This document shows, in pieces, positions 32,060 to 41,600 of a stretch of DNA of 64,000 nucleotides (position 1 is the stretch's first letter; each line of letters opens with the position of its first letter). The DNA lies in NCBI RefSeq assembly GCF_963678635.1, contig NC_087071.1, positions 26,395,378 to 26,459,377 of the forward strand, written 5' to 3'. A program made the translations under genes and the position numbers. Origin of the DNA: Symsagittifera roscoffensis. Its lineage: Eukaryota; Xenacoelomorpha; Acoela; Convolutidae. Below the pieces are notes generated by a model. The model was not told the DNA's origin. It saw only the letters and a list, made by a program, of their open reading frames with translations, and did not search any database.

Positions 32060-33853
32060 TTAGTCGTCGGGGAAAAAACCGTGGGGGAAGATATCGTGAA
32101 TTAGTTCTGAAGTTGTTAGTAGTTTAGCTAAGATGCGGATGATATTTTTAGTTTGAAGCAGTGGCCAAAGCAATTGAAGTGCCTTAATAGTGGTTAGTTC
32201 TTCAGTGCCTACTGCAAACTCATAAGGTGTGTTTTGGATTAAGTTATATAACTTGTGGTTAAATTTAGTGTTGTGGATGAATTCTAAAATGGGGATTTCT
32301 ATAGGCTGTACAAACTCGTGCGGGATAAGGAAGGGTCGGGATTCTTCTGCGTTGAAGGTCTTGGTGATGGGGCAGAAAATATACATTTGGGTTATGGGGT
32401 CATAATTACGAAGAATACCATGAAGGTTAGTATTTTTAATACAATATGTGAAATTTAGGAAATACGGTGAAGTGTATTTTGAATTGATGAATTGAAAGCG
32501 ATGGTGTGGTTGTCTAGAGGGTGTGTGGAGGTCAAAGTGATTTTGGATGAAACGATAGTAACTGTATGTATGTGTTTGTTTAGTTCGCAACATAATATCG
32601 TGTGAGCAGTGTAAATCTCTTTCGTGTGGTGCAAGGAAATGAAAGGTTAGTGAAAAGATTTGGAAGCGTTCTTTAAAACTTTCGTACGCTTGTGTGCTTG
32701 TTAGTGCTTCTGAAATAATGTGATCAAACTTTCGGTCGAAGATGTTTAGTGTAAATACATATGGTGTCTTGATGAAAAATTTCTCGGTGATTTGTGGGTT
32801 AGCGAAGCGATCGTCGTCTAAGAATTGATCTTGGTTAGCTCTGATGATGTTGTGATCATAGTATTCTAGTGTGTATTCGTTAGCTCTAGGTGCAGTGTGT
32901 ATTTTTAGTGATTTTTTATATCCAACGTAAGTAAATTGTCTAGCGGTGAGTGGTGTAGTTAGTCGATATAGCATGTCTTTGTTTCGGTCTATATCAATGG
33001 ATGTGTTAGTTAAAGGTAAGCAAAGAGGGTTAGTGAAATGATAGTATGAGGTCCAAGAGAGAGTGGGCATTAAAACGTATTCGTCTACAAAGTTGCGTGT
33101 TTCGTTAGCGTCATGAGGGGTGTTTAAGGTGTATTGTGGAAATGAGGGTAAAGTGATGGCTAAAAATTCTCTAGTGTTAGTATGTTGGGGGTGGTTGATG
33201 TATTCTCGGGCTGTTCCTGGTTTTGCTGGGAAAGGATGGTTGGGGAACTTTCTTTTAAAAGTGCGATAAGCTCTATTAGTGTTGAGTGAGGATTCAGTTG
33301 ATGTGGATGATGGTGCTAATGATTCGGTATAATTTGAAGAGGGTGTAGGGGGATTGGATGAATTTGTAGTGGAGGAGATTTGGTTTATGGTCGGGGTGTT
33401 AAGGTGGTAGGGTTGTTGTTGGAGGGTAATAAAATTGTCTAGCTCTGGGGAGATTCGGGGGGTGTCTGGAGATGATTGGTCAGAATGGTATGAGGAGTAG
33501 GTTGGGGTAACTTGGGAAGCATAAGAGGGTGTAGGAGTGATTGGGTCAGGGTTATTTGATAATATGGGTTGAAAAGGAGGTTGAGAAAAATGAGAAGGGT
33601 TATGAAAATTATTGGATGGAGATGGTTCTGAGTCGGCAAACTCGTCGGGGGTTTCAATATTCGGGTTATTTAGCTGTGAAATGGAGTATAAAACTGAAAT
33701 TTGTGAGTTAGTGTCGGAATTCATGCCTGATGTTACATTGCTAGATGGAAAATCGGGTGGCGGAAAAGCAAAAAGTGGTATTATTGGGATTGAAGAGGTA
33801 AGGTTGGTTGGATGGGAATTTGATCGATGGAGTGATCCAAGTTGGCGGCTCAT
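32060..33853 (-). CDS. ORF597, orphan protein of the retroelement
   Basis: 597 residues. The first 200 or so are rich in S, T, P and N and look disordered. From about residue 205 (TFKRKFPNHPFP) to the end the sequence looks folded, with aromatic-rich segments such as WTSYYHFTNPLCLPL and FIQNHFDLHTPSRQPHHRF and a C-terminal HGFFPDD. No signal peptide or membrane segment is evident. The start ATG overlaps the envelope stop as ATGA, so it may be translated by termination-reinitiation. The second copy (52,702-54,502) matches it closely in amino acids across the C-terminal two thirds while differing at many third positions, which points to past protein-level selection. I recognise no family. Confidence 0.75.
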   Translation of the reverse strand: MSRQLGSLHRSNSHPTNLTSSIPIIPLFAFPPPDFPSSNVTSGMNSDTNSQISVLYSISQLNNPNIETPDEFADSEPSPSNNFHNPSHFSQPPFQPILSNNPDPITPTPSYASQVTPTYSSYHSDQSSPDTPRISPELDNFITLQQQPYHLNTPTINQISSTTNSSNPPTPSSNYTESLAPSSTSTESSLNTNRAYRTFKRKFPNHPFPAKPGTAREYINHPQHTNTREFLAITLPSFPQYTLNTPHDANETRNFVDEYVLMPTLSWTSYYHFTNPLCLPLTNTSIDIDRNKDMLYRLTTPLTARQFTYVGYKKSLKIHTAPRANEYTLEYYDHNIIRANQDQFLDDDRFANPQITEKFFIKTPYVFTLNIFDRKFDHIISEALTSTQAYESFKERFQIFSLTFHFLAPHERDLHCSHDIMLRTKQTHTYSYYRFIQNHFDLHTPSRQPHHRFQFINSKYTSPYFLNFTYCIKNTNLHGILRNYDPITQMYIFCPITKTFNAEESRPFLIPHEFVQPIEIPILEFIHNTKFNHKLYNLIQNTPYEFAVGTEELTTIKALQLLWPLLQTKNIIRILAKLLTTSELIHDIFPHGFFPDD

Positions 33854-36468
33854 CGTGGGCTAAAAAAATTATTATTTTGAGATTGAAAAGCGGTGGTATG
33901 GGGCTGTTCAATAATTTGTTCATAAGTATTATCATCTTGTGATGGATGTGTCATTATATGTTGGACGGGACTTTGTGATGTGGTGAGTCGAAAATTTGGA
34001 TTATGTGTGATTGCTAAATTTCTAAAATTTCGCGGGGCTAGGGATAGTGGATGGTTATTTGGTAGGGGTGGTAATTGTGGTGCCGTTGGCTGTGTGTCGA
34101 CATTGTTATGTTCTTCGTCGTATGTATTTTGTCGTGTTGTTATTTTTGTGTTATATTCTTTTATTTGTGCGTCTAAAAGAATTTTGTTTATAGATGTGGA
34201 AAAAATTCCAAAAAATCCTGCAAAAAGTATGCGTGCTACGCTTGCTTGTCTGTTTACTTGTGTGTGTATAGCACATGTATTGTAGATTCCTTTTAAGAGT
34301 GAGAAAAGAAATCCAATAAAGTTAAACATTGCGTATAAAATAGTCAATTTTTCTAAGATGTAGTAGGGCCATCCTAGAAAATCTAGGATCTCATTTTTGA
34401 GTGTAACAAAGCTAAAAATGTTAATTGGTGATATATCTTGGGGACGGTATTTTTCGCCGTTTAGATATATATAATCTTTTATGTCTTTAAAATATCCGCT
34501 ATAGTCTTGCGTGTAGATATCGGCAAATCCTGCGGTTTCTGCAAGTTTGCGTAAGTTTTGGTCTATTGATTGTCTTTGTATAGTGTCCATTTGTGTTAAT
34601 AATTCTTGGAATTGTTGTGTTCTAATGTGATGTTGAATATCTGATTTTGAATAGATTCCTATTGATTGTAAGTCTATATTTGGGTTTCGAGCAATAGCGC
34701 GAATGCTTTCTGGTGAAAATTTTTTGAGTGATTGCATTAATGTGGGATATGGAGTGAGAAGATAATATTTGTTTTCATCAGGGTTTAGTTGTACTACATT
34801 GTGGCTATTTTCTGATCCACATGGGACTGCGGTATCCCAGAAATATGTTCTTCGTGAAAGTGTATCCACGAAATGTACTTTATTCTTATAAAAGATAGGA
34901 ATTCTTTTATAACATCGTTTATCTTCAAAAACGTATAGTGGTGATACTTTTTTAGTACAAGTATAAAACCATAAGATGTTTCCTTCGTAGTCTAAAAAAT
35001 TTGATCTATTTCCTGATAATAAGTATCCTGCGTAGGGTATTTTTAATACTGCTAGTGCAAGTGATTGTAGTATTTGTGTTCGTTCTAATTCGCATAGTTG
35101 ATGTAGTGTTTCTAATTCAGAGAGTGACATTTCTTGAAAAATGCGGCTAATTGTATAGTCTAGTTTCATATCCAAATGAATATCATAGTGGATATTACCA
35201 AAATATGTAGTATTCATTAGTGATAATTCTTGTAAGCGTGTGCTTCTGGTGTCATAAGGTTTTAGATGTCCACCAGGTTGTCCGTTGCTTTTTTCAAAAT
35301 TAACTGGTATATAGGATGTTCCTTCGTTTAGAGGATGACCTGTGGCGTATGGGTCGATTTTTACTTTACCAGTGGTCATGTCGAATCCTTTTTCATATTC
35401 AACTAATATTTCAGAGTATTGTGTTCTGTGAAGTGGATTCCTGTATTTACATGCAAGTTCTGTTTCTTGATATATTTGAAAACGTGTCAATTTATTTTCT
35501 ATATTGTCTATGTTTCGAAAATCGGAACTTAGTTTGCGTGATGGATGGACTTGTTCATATGGAATTGATTGTATGAAATATTTTTCGTGAAATTTTATCA
35601 TACGAGCGTGTATTTTTGCTACTTGAAATGTTGTACATGTGTCTTCGGGGAACCAAACAATTGTTGCTTGTGTTCTCGTTGTAGGGTCGCAATATCCTTG
35701 ATCATTTTTACAAGGTAGTCGGATTCCTTGATAGATCATTGTATTATCAGATAAATCTCGTGTGAGTTGTATTTTTTCGAGTTGTATTTTCCAATCGAAA
35801 AACATTATTTCTTGGTATCCTTTATTTTTTGTGTCTGCTTTGCAGTTTGATGGGTTATTTATACCAATGTGTGGTATCCAGTGTTTATCATGTAGGTCAT
35901 AGGTTAATCGTCCGTGTGCGCCGTTATACGGGTATTTTTCGTCTAGTCTTATATGTCCTTGGTGTCTTTCAAGTTGTGATTGATGTACAGAGTCTGAAAA
36001 AACTTGAAAATTAACTAATTTTCTTTGGGAGTTTTTATTTTTTGTGATGTTTAGTCTAAGTAATTCATTTTTACAATCGTCGGGATTGAGATGTAAAAGA
36101 CGTTCTATATTACTTTGGTAGAATGATTCATGGTCAAGTCGGTTTTTGTTTCCGTTCGAGACTTGTGAACAATGTACTTTCTTTTCGGAAAATGTTGCTG
36201 TGAATTTATAACCTGTAACTGTTGTTGCTCGGGCTTTTGAATAGAGTGTTGCTATTATATCTGTGGTTTCTATAGCTTGTGGTTCTGTTTCACATTGTGA
36301 TACCTGATTGATTGCATATTTATGTAGTGTTTTTTGTTCATTTTCTTCGCAATCGTAATGTGTTACTAATAAATCTTGTGGTCCTGTACGAGGGGAAGGG
36401 TTTATATTTTGATTTGAGGTTATTAGAAAAAGGGTTTGGAGAAAAATTAATAATTTTAGAATATACAT
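33850..36468 (-). CDS. env: Envelope-like glycoprotein, possibly chuvirus-GP-like
   Basis: 872 residues. It starts with a hydrophobic signal peptide (residues about 3-18) and has a long Cys-containing ectodomain. A membrane segment lies at about residues 704-728, a second hydrophobic stretch at about 744-760 (ILFAGFFGIFS), and a hydrophilic tail ends in an N-rich segment. A central section has a run of Cys-containing motifs (CTKKVSPLYVFEDKRCYKRI, then VPCGSENS) and a C-terminal pattern that recall the glycoproteins of chuviruses, which are gB-like class III fusogens and are known as env genes in some insect retroelements. That family call is from memory of patterns and needs a profile or structure search. 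The start overlaps the ORF378 end by 13 bp, and the stop overlaps the ORF597 start (ATGA). Confidence 0.65.
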   Translation of the reverse strand: MYILKLLIFLQTLFLITSNQNINPSPRTGPQDLLVTHYDCEENEQKTLHKYAINQVSQCETEPQAIETTDIIATLYSKARATTVTGYKFTATFSEKKVHCSQVSNGNKNRLDHESFYQSNIERLLHLNPDDCKNELLRLNITKNKNSQRKLVNFQVFSDSVHQSQLERHQGHIRLDEKYPYNGAHGRLTYDLHDKHWIPHIGINNPSNCKADTKNKGYQEIMFFDWKIQLEKIQLTRDLSDNTMIYQGIRLPCKNDQGYCDPTTRTQATIVWFPEDTCTTFQVAKIHARMIKFHEKYFIQSIPYEQVHPSRKLSSDFRNIDNIENKLTRFQIYQETELACKYRNPLHRTQYSEILVEYEKGFDMTTGKVKIDPYATGHPLNEGTSYIPVNFEKSNGQPGGHLKPYDTRSTRLQELSLMNTTYFGNIHYDIHLDMKLDYTISRIFQEMSLSELETLHQLCELERTQILQSLALAVLKIPYAGYLLSGNRSNFLDYEGNILWFYTCTKKVSPLYVFEDKRCYKRIPIFYKNKVHFVDTLSRRTYFWDTAVPCGSENSHNVVQLNPDENKYYLLTPYPTLMQSLKKFSPESIRAIARNPNIDLQSIGIYSKSDIQHHIRTQQFQELLTQMDTIQRQSIDQNLRKLAETAGFADIYTQDYSGYFKDIKDYIYLNGEKYRPQDISPINIFSFVTLKNEILDFLGWPYYILEKLTILYAMFNFIGFLFSLLKGIYNTCAIHTQVNRQASVARILFAGFFGIFSTSINKILLDAQIKEYNTKITTRQNTYDEEHNNVDTQPTAPQLPPLPNNHPLSLAPRNFRNLAITHNPNFRLTTSQSPVQHIMTHPSQDDNTYEQIIEQPHTTAFQSQNNNFFSPR

Positions 36469-37592
36469 GTGTATGATAATCCTGAGTATGGATTATAAAA
36501 TGTAATGTAACCAATTGTGTTTTTAGTGTATCTGTCGTATTTGTATATTACTTCAGTAGTTATAAACGGTGGTGGTAGTGATTGAGCTGTTATGTTAGGT
36601 GGATTTAATGGGTAGGGATGTTGGGTAATATTATTTAACTTAACTGTGATTTCAAATTTTAATTGTAAACTGTTTTGTTGGAGTATTTGAATATTGTGAT
36701 CACGGATATCGTTGTGAATATCTTGGCGATATTGTAATCTATTAAGTGCCCAGTTATGAAGGCGGTTACTTTCTTGATGTTGTCCAAATAGTGGTGGAGG
36801 TGCTGTGAATGTATTCCAATCTAATCTTAAAGGAATATTTATTGATGATTGTTCTCGATATCTGGCGTCGAGATTATTTGGAAAATTTAAGTTAAAGGGT
36901 AGTGGTGAAAATTGACTTATTGATGGTGTTGATGGTAGTGATAATGTTTCTGGTAGTGATGAGGATGTTGTTGTATCCGTAGAAATATCTATGGGGTCAT
37001 TGACTAAATTTGGTTCACCTTGTGTGAATGAATTTATAGTCCAATATGGCAGTCGTGATGTTAGGTTTGGGGGGTTAAAGGGATTTTCACGTATCTGTTC
37101 AGATGTTGGTGTTGAACCTAAGTAGTCTGAAGGTAGACTTGAAGTGCTTCGTTGTGAAAAAAGTGTAGGAGTTTCTGGTGTGATACCAGTGGTGTTTTCT
37201 GGAGTGGTTTGTGTTGGGGATTGAGGTATATCAAAATGAACTCGGGGAGTTTGAAAATTTCTATTTCGTCGAGGATGTATAATTTGTCTATTTATTTCTG
37301 CTGTGTTTTGGTTTTGACTAAGGTTTCGTATTCTACTTAGTTCTTGTGGTAGTGTTGGGTAAAGATTATATGTTGGTTCACTTAGGGATGCTTGTCGTTG
37401 AACTGGTTCTAGTGGTTCAGATAAACGAGCGTGCCTTTCTTCAAAGGTGTATGGATTGTCTTGAAAAGAAATTCGTGTAGATGTTTGAGGGTTTTGAGTA
37501 GTTGAAGGTGGTGTTGGATTATCTTGGGATGATGTCGGTGAAGACTGATTCTGTGACTGTTGGGTAGCAATTTTTGATGGATTTTTAAATTG
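36456..37592 (-). CDS. ORF378, conserved open frame without an ATG
   Basis: The minus frame is open for 378 codons between a TAA at 37,593-37,595 and the TAA at 36,456-36,458, yet has no ATG anywhere. The N-terminal part is Q/S/T/P-rich. Later parts include RVHFDIPQSP and LRLDWNTFTAPPPLFGQ, then a helical section (NRLHNWALNRLQYRQDIH) and a tail ending YNPYSGLSYTCIF that overlaps the env start by 13 bp. The second copy preserves the amino acids while changing third positions (for example CCG to CCC, TAC to TAT), so the frame is really translated. Expression may need splicing to an upstream start, reinitiation, or a non-AUG start such as the ATT in AAAATTGCT at about 37,574. Function unknown. 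Confidence 0.7.
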   Translation of the reverse strand, partial: QFKNPSKIATQQSQNQSSPTSSQDNPTPPSTTQNPQTSTRISFQDNPYTFEERHARLSEPLEPVQRQASLSEPTYNLYPTLPQELSRIRNLSQNQNTAEINRQIIHPRRNRNFQTPRVHFDIPQSPTQTTPENTTGITPETPTLFSQRSTSSLPSDYLGSTPTSEQIRENPFNPPNLTSRLPYWTINSFTQGEPNLVNDPIDISTDTTTSSSLPETLSLPSTPSISQFSPLPFNLNFPNNLDARYREQSSINIPLRLDWNTFTAPPPLFGQHQESNRLHNWALNRLQYRQDIHNDIRDHNIQILQQNSLQLKFEITVKLNNITQHPYPLNPPNITAQSLPPPFITTEVIYKYDRYTKNTIGYITFYNPYSGLSYTCIF

Positions 37593-37597
37593 TTACT

Positions 37598-37786
37598 TTA
37601 GTGAGAGGGTTTATGTTTATTATAATATTCTTCTAAAAAAAGAATTAGAAAAATTGTTGCTAGGGCAAATGTAATGATTGCTTTCTTTATACATTTACAT
37701 ATTGTCAAAATGAGGGATGATAGAAATGTTATGAAAATTACAAACAATAAAAAAATATCAGTTCTACTGAAAATTGTTCGTATCAT
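37598..37786 (-). CDS. ORF62, small membrane protein
   Basis: 62 residues with two hydrophobic segments (about 10-30 and 36-52) separated by CKCIKK, and a basic or polar end. It starts at an ATG overlapping the stop of ORF76 as ATGA and ends 5 nt before the open region of ORF378. In the second copy the start and the first 15 residues are kept but a frameshift ends it early. The layout resembles viroporin-like accessory proteins, which is inference. Confidence 0.55.
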   Translation of the reverse strand: MIRTIFSRTDIFLLFVIFITFLSSLILTICKCIKKAIITFALATIFLILFLEEYYNKHKPSH

Positions 37787-38013
37787 TTAGACAAGTTGTT
37801 AAAATCGTACCTGTGGATATATTCAAGGGTTTTGGAAAGTTGGAGGAATAGTTCAATTATTGTGTAGAAAATTAAAAAAATGTTACAAAAAATTATTATG
37901 ATTATTAGAAAAGATTCGATGATATCAAAAAGAAAGATTATAAAGACTTGAAGTATTGAAAAAAAATGTTTAAAATTGATAAATATTTGAGCGACTGTTT
38001 GAGAGAAAAGCAT
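37783..38013 (-). CDS. ORF76, small hydrophobic protein
   Basis: 76 residues, mostly F, I and L, with one long or two adjacent membrane segments (about 18-58) and a short polar C-terminus (EYIHRYDFNNLSK). It is the first ORF after the 600-bp spacer that follows pol. In the second copy the same frame starts at 58,651 with MLFS, keeps the hydrophobic pattern and the terminal HR...NL motif, and has one nonsense change. The ATGA junction with ORF62 is preserved. AT-rich DNA favours F/I/L by chance, so confidence rests on conservation of start and junction. Confidence 0.5.
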   Translation of the reverse strand: MLFSQTVAQIFINFKHFFSILQVFIIFLFDIIESFLIIIIIFCNIFLIFYTIIELFLQLSKTLEYIHRYDFNNLSK

Positions 38014-38613
38014 TTAAGAAATGATCTCTTTGTCGAATATTTTTTGCTGTTTGAGGCGATTTTCTAGTGTGGTCGAATTATTTATTAGTTTTTTGACAAG
38101 TGGGTTGAGTTTCGTAAAAAATTGTTGGGGGCAATTTTCATGGTGACTGGGAGGTCGTCTTTTTCTTTATTTTTGTTTGTCAAATGATCCGGGGTATGGT
38201 GAGATTTTTATACTTTAGGCTAATTAAAATCTTCATTTTGTGACTTTAGGCTAAGTTATCAAATTTGTTTTGGGGGTATTCGTGGTCTGAGTTGGGGAAA
38301 TATTGTTGATCTTTGGGTTATTAGATAAGGGAGGGGTACGGTATTATGGTGATATTTATTTTAGCTGTCAAGTTGGAGTGGTTTGCTTATTTTTGACCTG
38401 GAGGTTGTAAAGTTATATTTAGAGATGTGCCTGGAGTTCTAGATTATTCGTCTAATTGATCTTAGTTTGAGTTAGAGAAAGTGGCGGATTGGATGAATCC
38501 TATTGGTCTATTTTGAACTAGAATTATTGCGTACTTGTGAGCATGTTATTTTGAAAAATGGAAATGAAAAATGTTACGGAGGTTTCAAGATTGTGAAGTA
38601 TAAAATTTTAAAA
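38014..38613 (-). other. Spacer between pol and the 3' ORF cassette
   Basis: 600 bp without an open frame of note. ACTTTAGGCTA occurs twice (about 38,212 and 38,243). The spacer is kept in the second copy (58,652-59,245). It could hold the acceptor for a spliced subgenomic RNA or an internal promoter, but I see no clear acceptor. Confidence 0.5.
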
Positions 38614-41600
38614 TTACTTTTTAAATTCTACTTTCTTTAATATTTTAGATTGGGGGATGAACATTTTGTAGTTTTTACGTGGTTGATTTCGGAGTCTTGT
38701 TGTCTTTCTATGTTCTGATTTGTCTATTTCTTCTTGGGGTATTATTTGTTCTGTCATTTTTCTATTTTTTCTTTGTTTTGGAGATTCTTTATGGTTTTGT
38801 GTATTGTTTTTGGTAGCGATTGGTTTTGTGTTTTGATTTTCGGTGGGGTTATCATTTTGTTCTGTGTTTTTCAGATGTGGTTCGTTTTGAATAATTTTTA
38901 ATCCTGTGAAAGAATATAATTGGGTTAATTCGCGGAGTGCGTATTCTTTTGGGTAATAAGGTAATAGGTTGTTTCGATGCTGAACGATTTCTTTTTTGTT
39001 TGAGTCGATAATTTTATATGTGACATCTGTGGGTTTTGCAATTATTTGATAGGGTCCTTTTCGGAGGGGTTGTAATTTTTTAGAAATTCCTTTTTGAGTA
39101 TTAAAATTAGGTATTAAAACAAATGTTCCAATTTTTAAATCGGAAGCTGGTGTAAAACGTGAATTGATTTGTTCATTTATGTTTTGTCTTTGTAATAACT
39201 TTTTCGTTATTTTTTGGTAAATTTCATTGTGTTTCTTATCTCTATTTAAAATCCATTCGGTGTGTGTACCGGAGGCTAATTTAAGGATTTGTGGGTGATG
39301 AAAATGATCTTCATCGTGCGTATGTAATGGTAGGTTATAACAAATTGAGTCTTTATTTGGTTGACAATAACCTTGTGCGTTTTTATGGGAATTTGCTGGA
39401 AACATTATTGGTTTGCGTGGCTTTTGGTTGAAAACCATTTCGTATGGTGACATTCCTAAAGTTGTCGTGATTTGTGAATTATATGCTAATGGAAATAATT
39501 TTACATCTGCTGACCATTCGGTATATTTGGTATCATTTCCGTTGATGATACATCTAAGATATTCTTGTAGTGAACGGTTCATACCTTCGACTAAGCCGTT
39601 TGTCCAAGGTGCATGAGATGTACGTGGTTTGTGTTTAATGTTGTATAAATGACATAGTGTTATTATTTCATTATTTATGAATTCTGTACCATTGTCTGTG
39701 ACTAAAATTTCTGGTAGTCCAAATTTTGCTATCCAGTGTTCATAAAGTGTTGTGTATGCGTAATAAGCGTTACAATGTGGTACTGGGTTAAGTGCTACAT
39801 AATGTGTAAATGCGTCAACAATTACCATAATGTAGGAGTTTCCTTCTGATGAGGGTGAAATTGGTCCTTTAGTATCAAATGAGATACGATGATTAAAGTA
39901 TAAACTTTGTCCTTTAAAATCTTGTTTTTGTGCTATTTGTTTTTGATTTGGGTAAGGTTTATTTAATTGACATACTATACAATCATTGCATAGTACTTTT
40001 ATCCAAATTGGTGCATTTGGGAAGTAAAAATTTTGTATAAAATTTGAATATGTTTTCTCTGATCCAGAGTGTCCTTTAATGTTTTGTGTATGTGAAATAT
40101 TAAAAGCTATAAGAATCATACTTATAGGGAGACAGGGAACTGTAGATTCATTAAGGTTGTACTCTAAAAGGTCTGTATTTTCGTTAATTGTTGTATTGTT
40201 AAACTTGCGAAAGTATCGGAGGAGTGTTTTGTTTCCTAGAATGGTTGAATCTGCTTTGATAGGTTTAGTTTTATATTTGTGCCATGATTTTAGTTGTCGA
40301 ATTACTGGGTCAAGGTTTTGATATTGTTTCAGTGTTGAAATTGTAATTGTTTCTGTTGGGGGGAGAAAAATGTTTTCGATTTCTAATTTAGATAATGGTA
40401 TTGTATCAAGTGGGTCGTGAAGGTCAAAAACTTGATTGATTGTGTATTTTGAATCATTTGTTTGTGGTCCTGATAAATTTATTTTATCAGTTAAATCTTC
40501 TTTTTCAATTAGTGGAAAATGGTCTTTTTTAGGTAGGTGTTGTTTTGTTCGTTTTTGTTGGGTGTTATTTTTTATCCATTGAGAATATGGAATTGGTTTA
40601 AAAGTTGATGTTCCAAGTAGGTCAACTTCATAATGATTATTTTGACAATCTAAATAAAGTGGGAAATGTTGTAAATTATTTATTTGTGATTGTTCAATAT
40701 CAGTTTTTACTGCATATTTGCATTCTAATCGAGGTGATGTTTCGTTTTCTGCAAGGTAGAATTTTATATTTTTGGGTATTTCAACTGTTGTTTTTCGTGT
40801 AAGTAATTCAGGTGGTGTATTTCGACTTAAGGTGTCTGGTAATGCAAGATTTTTTCCTGCAGTCCAAACTATATGTAAGTTTGGAAATTTCATTAGAATT
40901 AGTTGAAATCTGTAAACTCGGTGGTTTGGGTTAGATTTCTGTGTAAAAAGAAAGATGATTGGTTTGTGGTCTGTGAACAAAACTGTGGGATGTTTTGATC
41001 CAAGTATCAGAAATTCATATTCTGTAAGTGTATATATTATGGCTGTACATTCTCTCATTAGAGTTGAGAGTCGTAGCTCTGCTTGAGTGAATAATCGAGA
41101 ATTTGCTGATATGAGGTTCATTTTATTTGTACCATTATGTGATTGTAATAATGCTGCGCCGATGCCAAAGTTCGAAGCATCGCACATTGCATAAAATGGT
41201 TGATCAGGGTCTGGAATTGTGTTTGAAATTTGTTCAGTTAAAAGTTTCTTTATTTCTTCGAATCGTGTTTGATGTTCTGTATTCCATTCAAAGTTGTTTT
41301 GTTGTCTAAGGATGTTATAAAATGGTCGTAGGTATAATTGCATTTTATAAACGTATTTACTTAAAAAGTTTAACATTCCAAGGAACTCTTGGATTTTCTT
41401 TTTATTTGTTGGTGGTTGAAGTTTTTGAATAGCGTCAATGCGTGATTTCAGTGGAGTGATTGTTTTTCTTTCTATATTATGTCCTAAGAATTTAACTCTA
41501 GTCAAAAAGAAGTGTGATTTATCGGGGGCGGCCTTCAGATTTTCGTTCTGAAGTATTTGGTGATATGTTTCTAAAACTTTGAACATTTCGTCTTTTGTTT

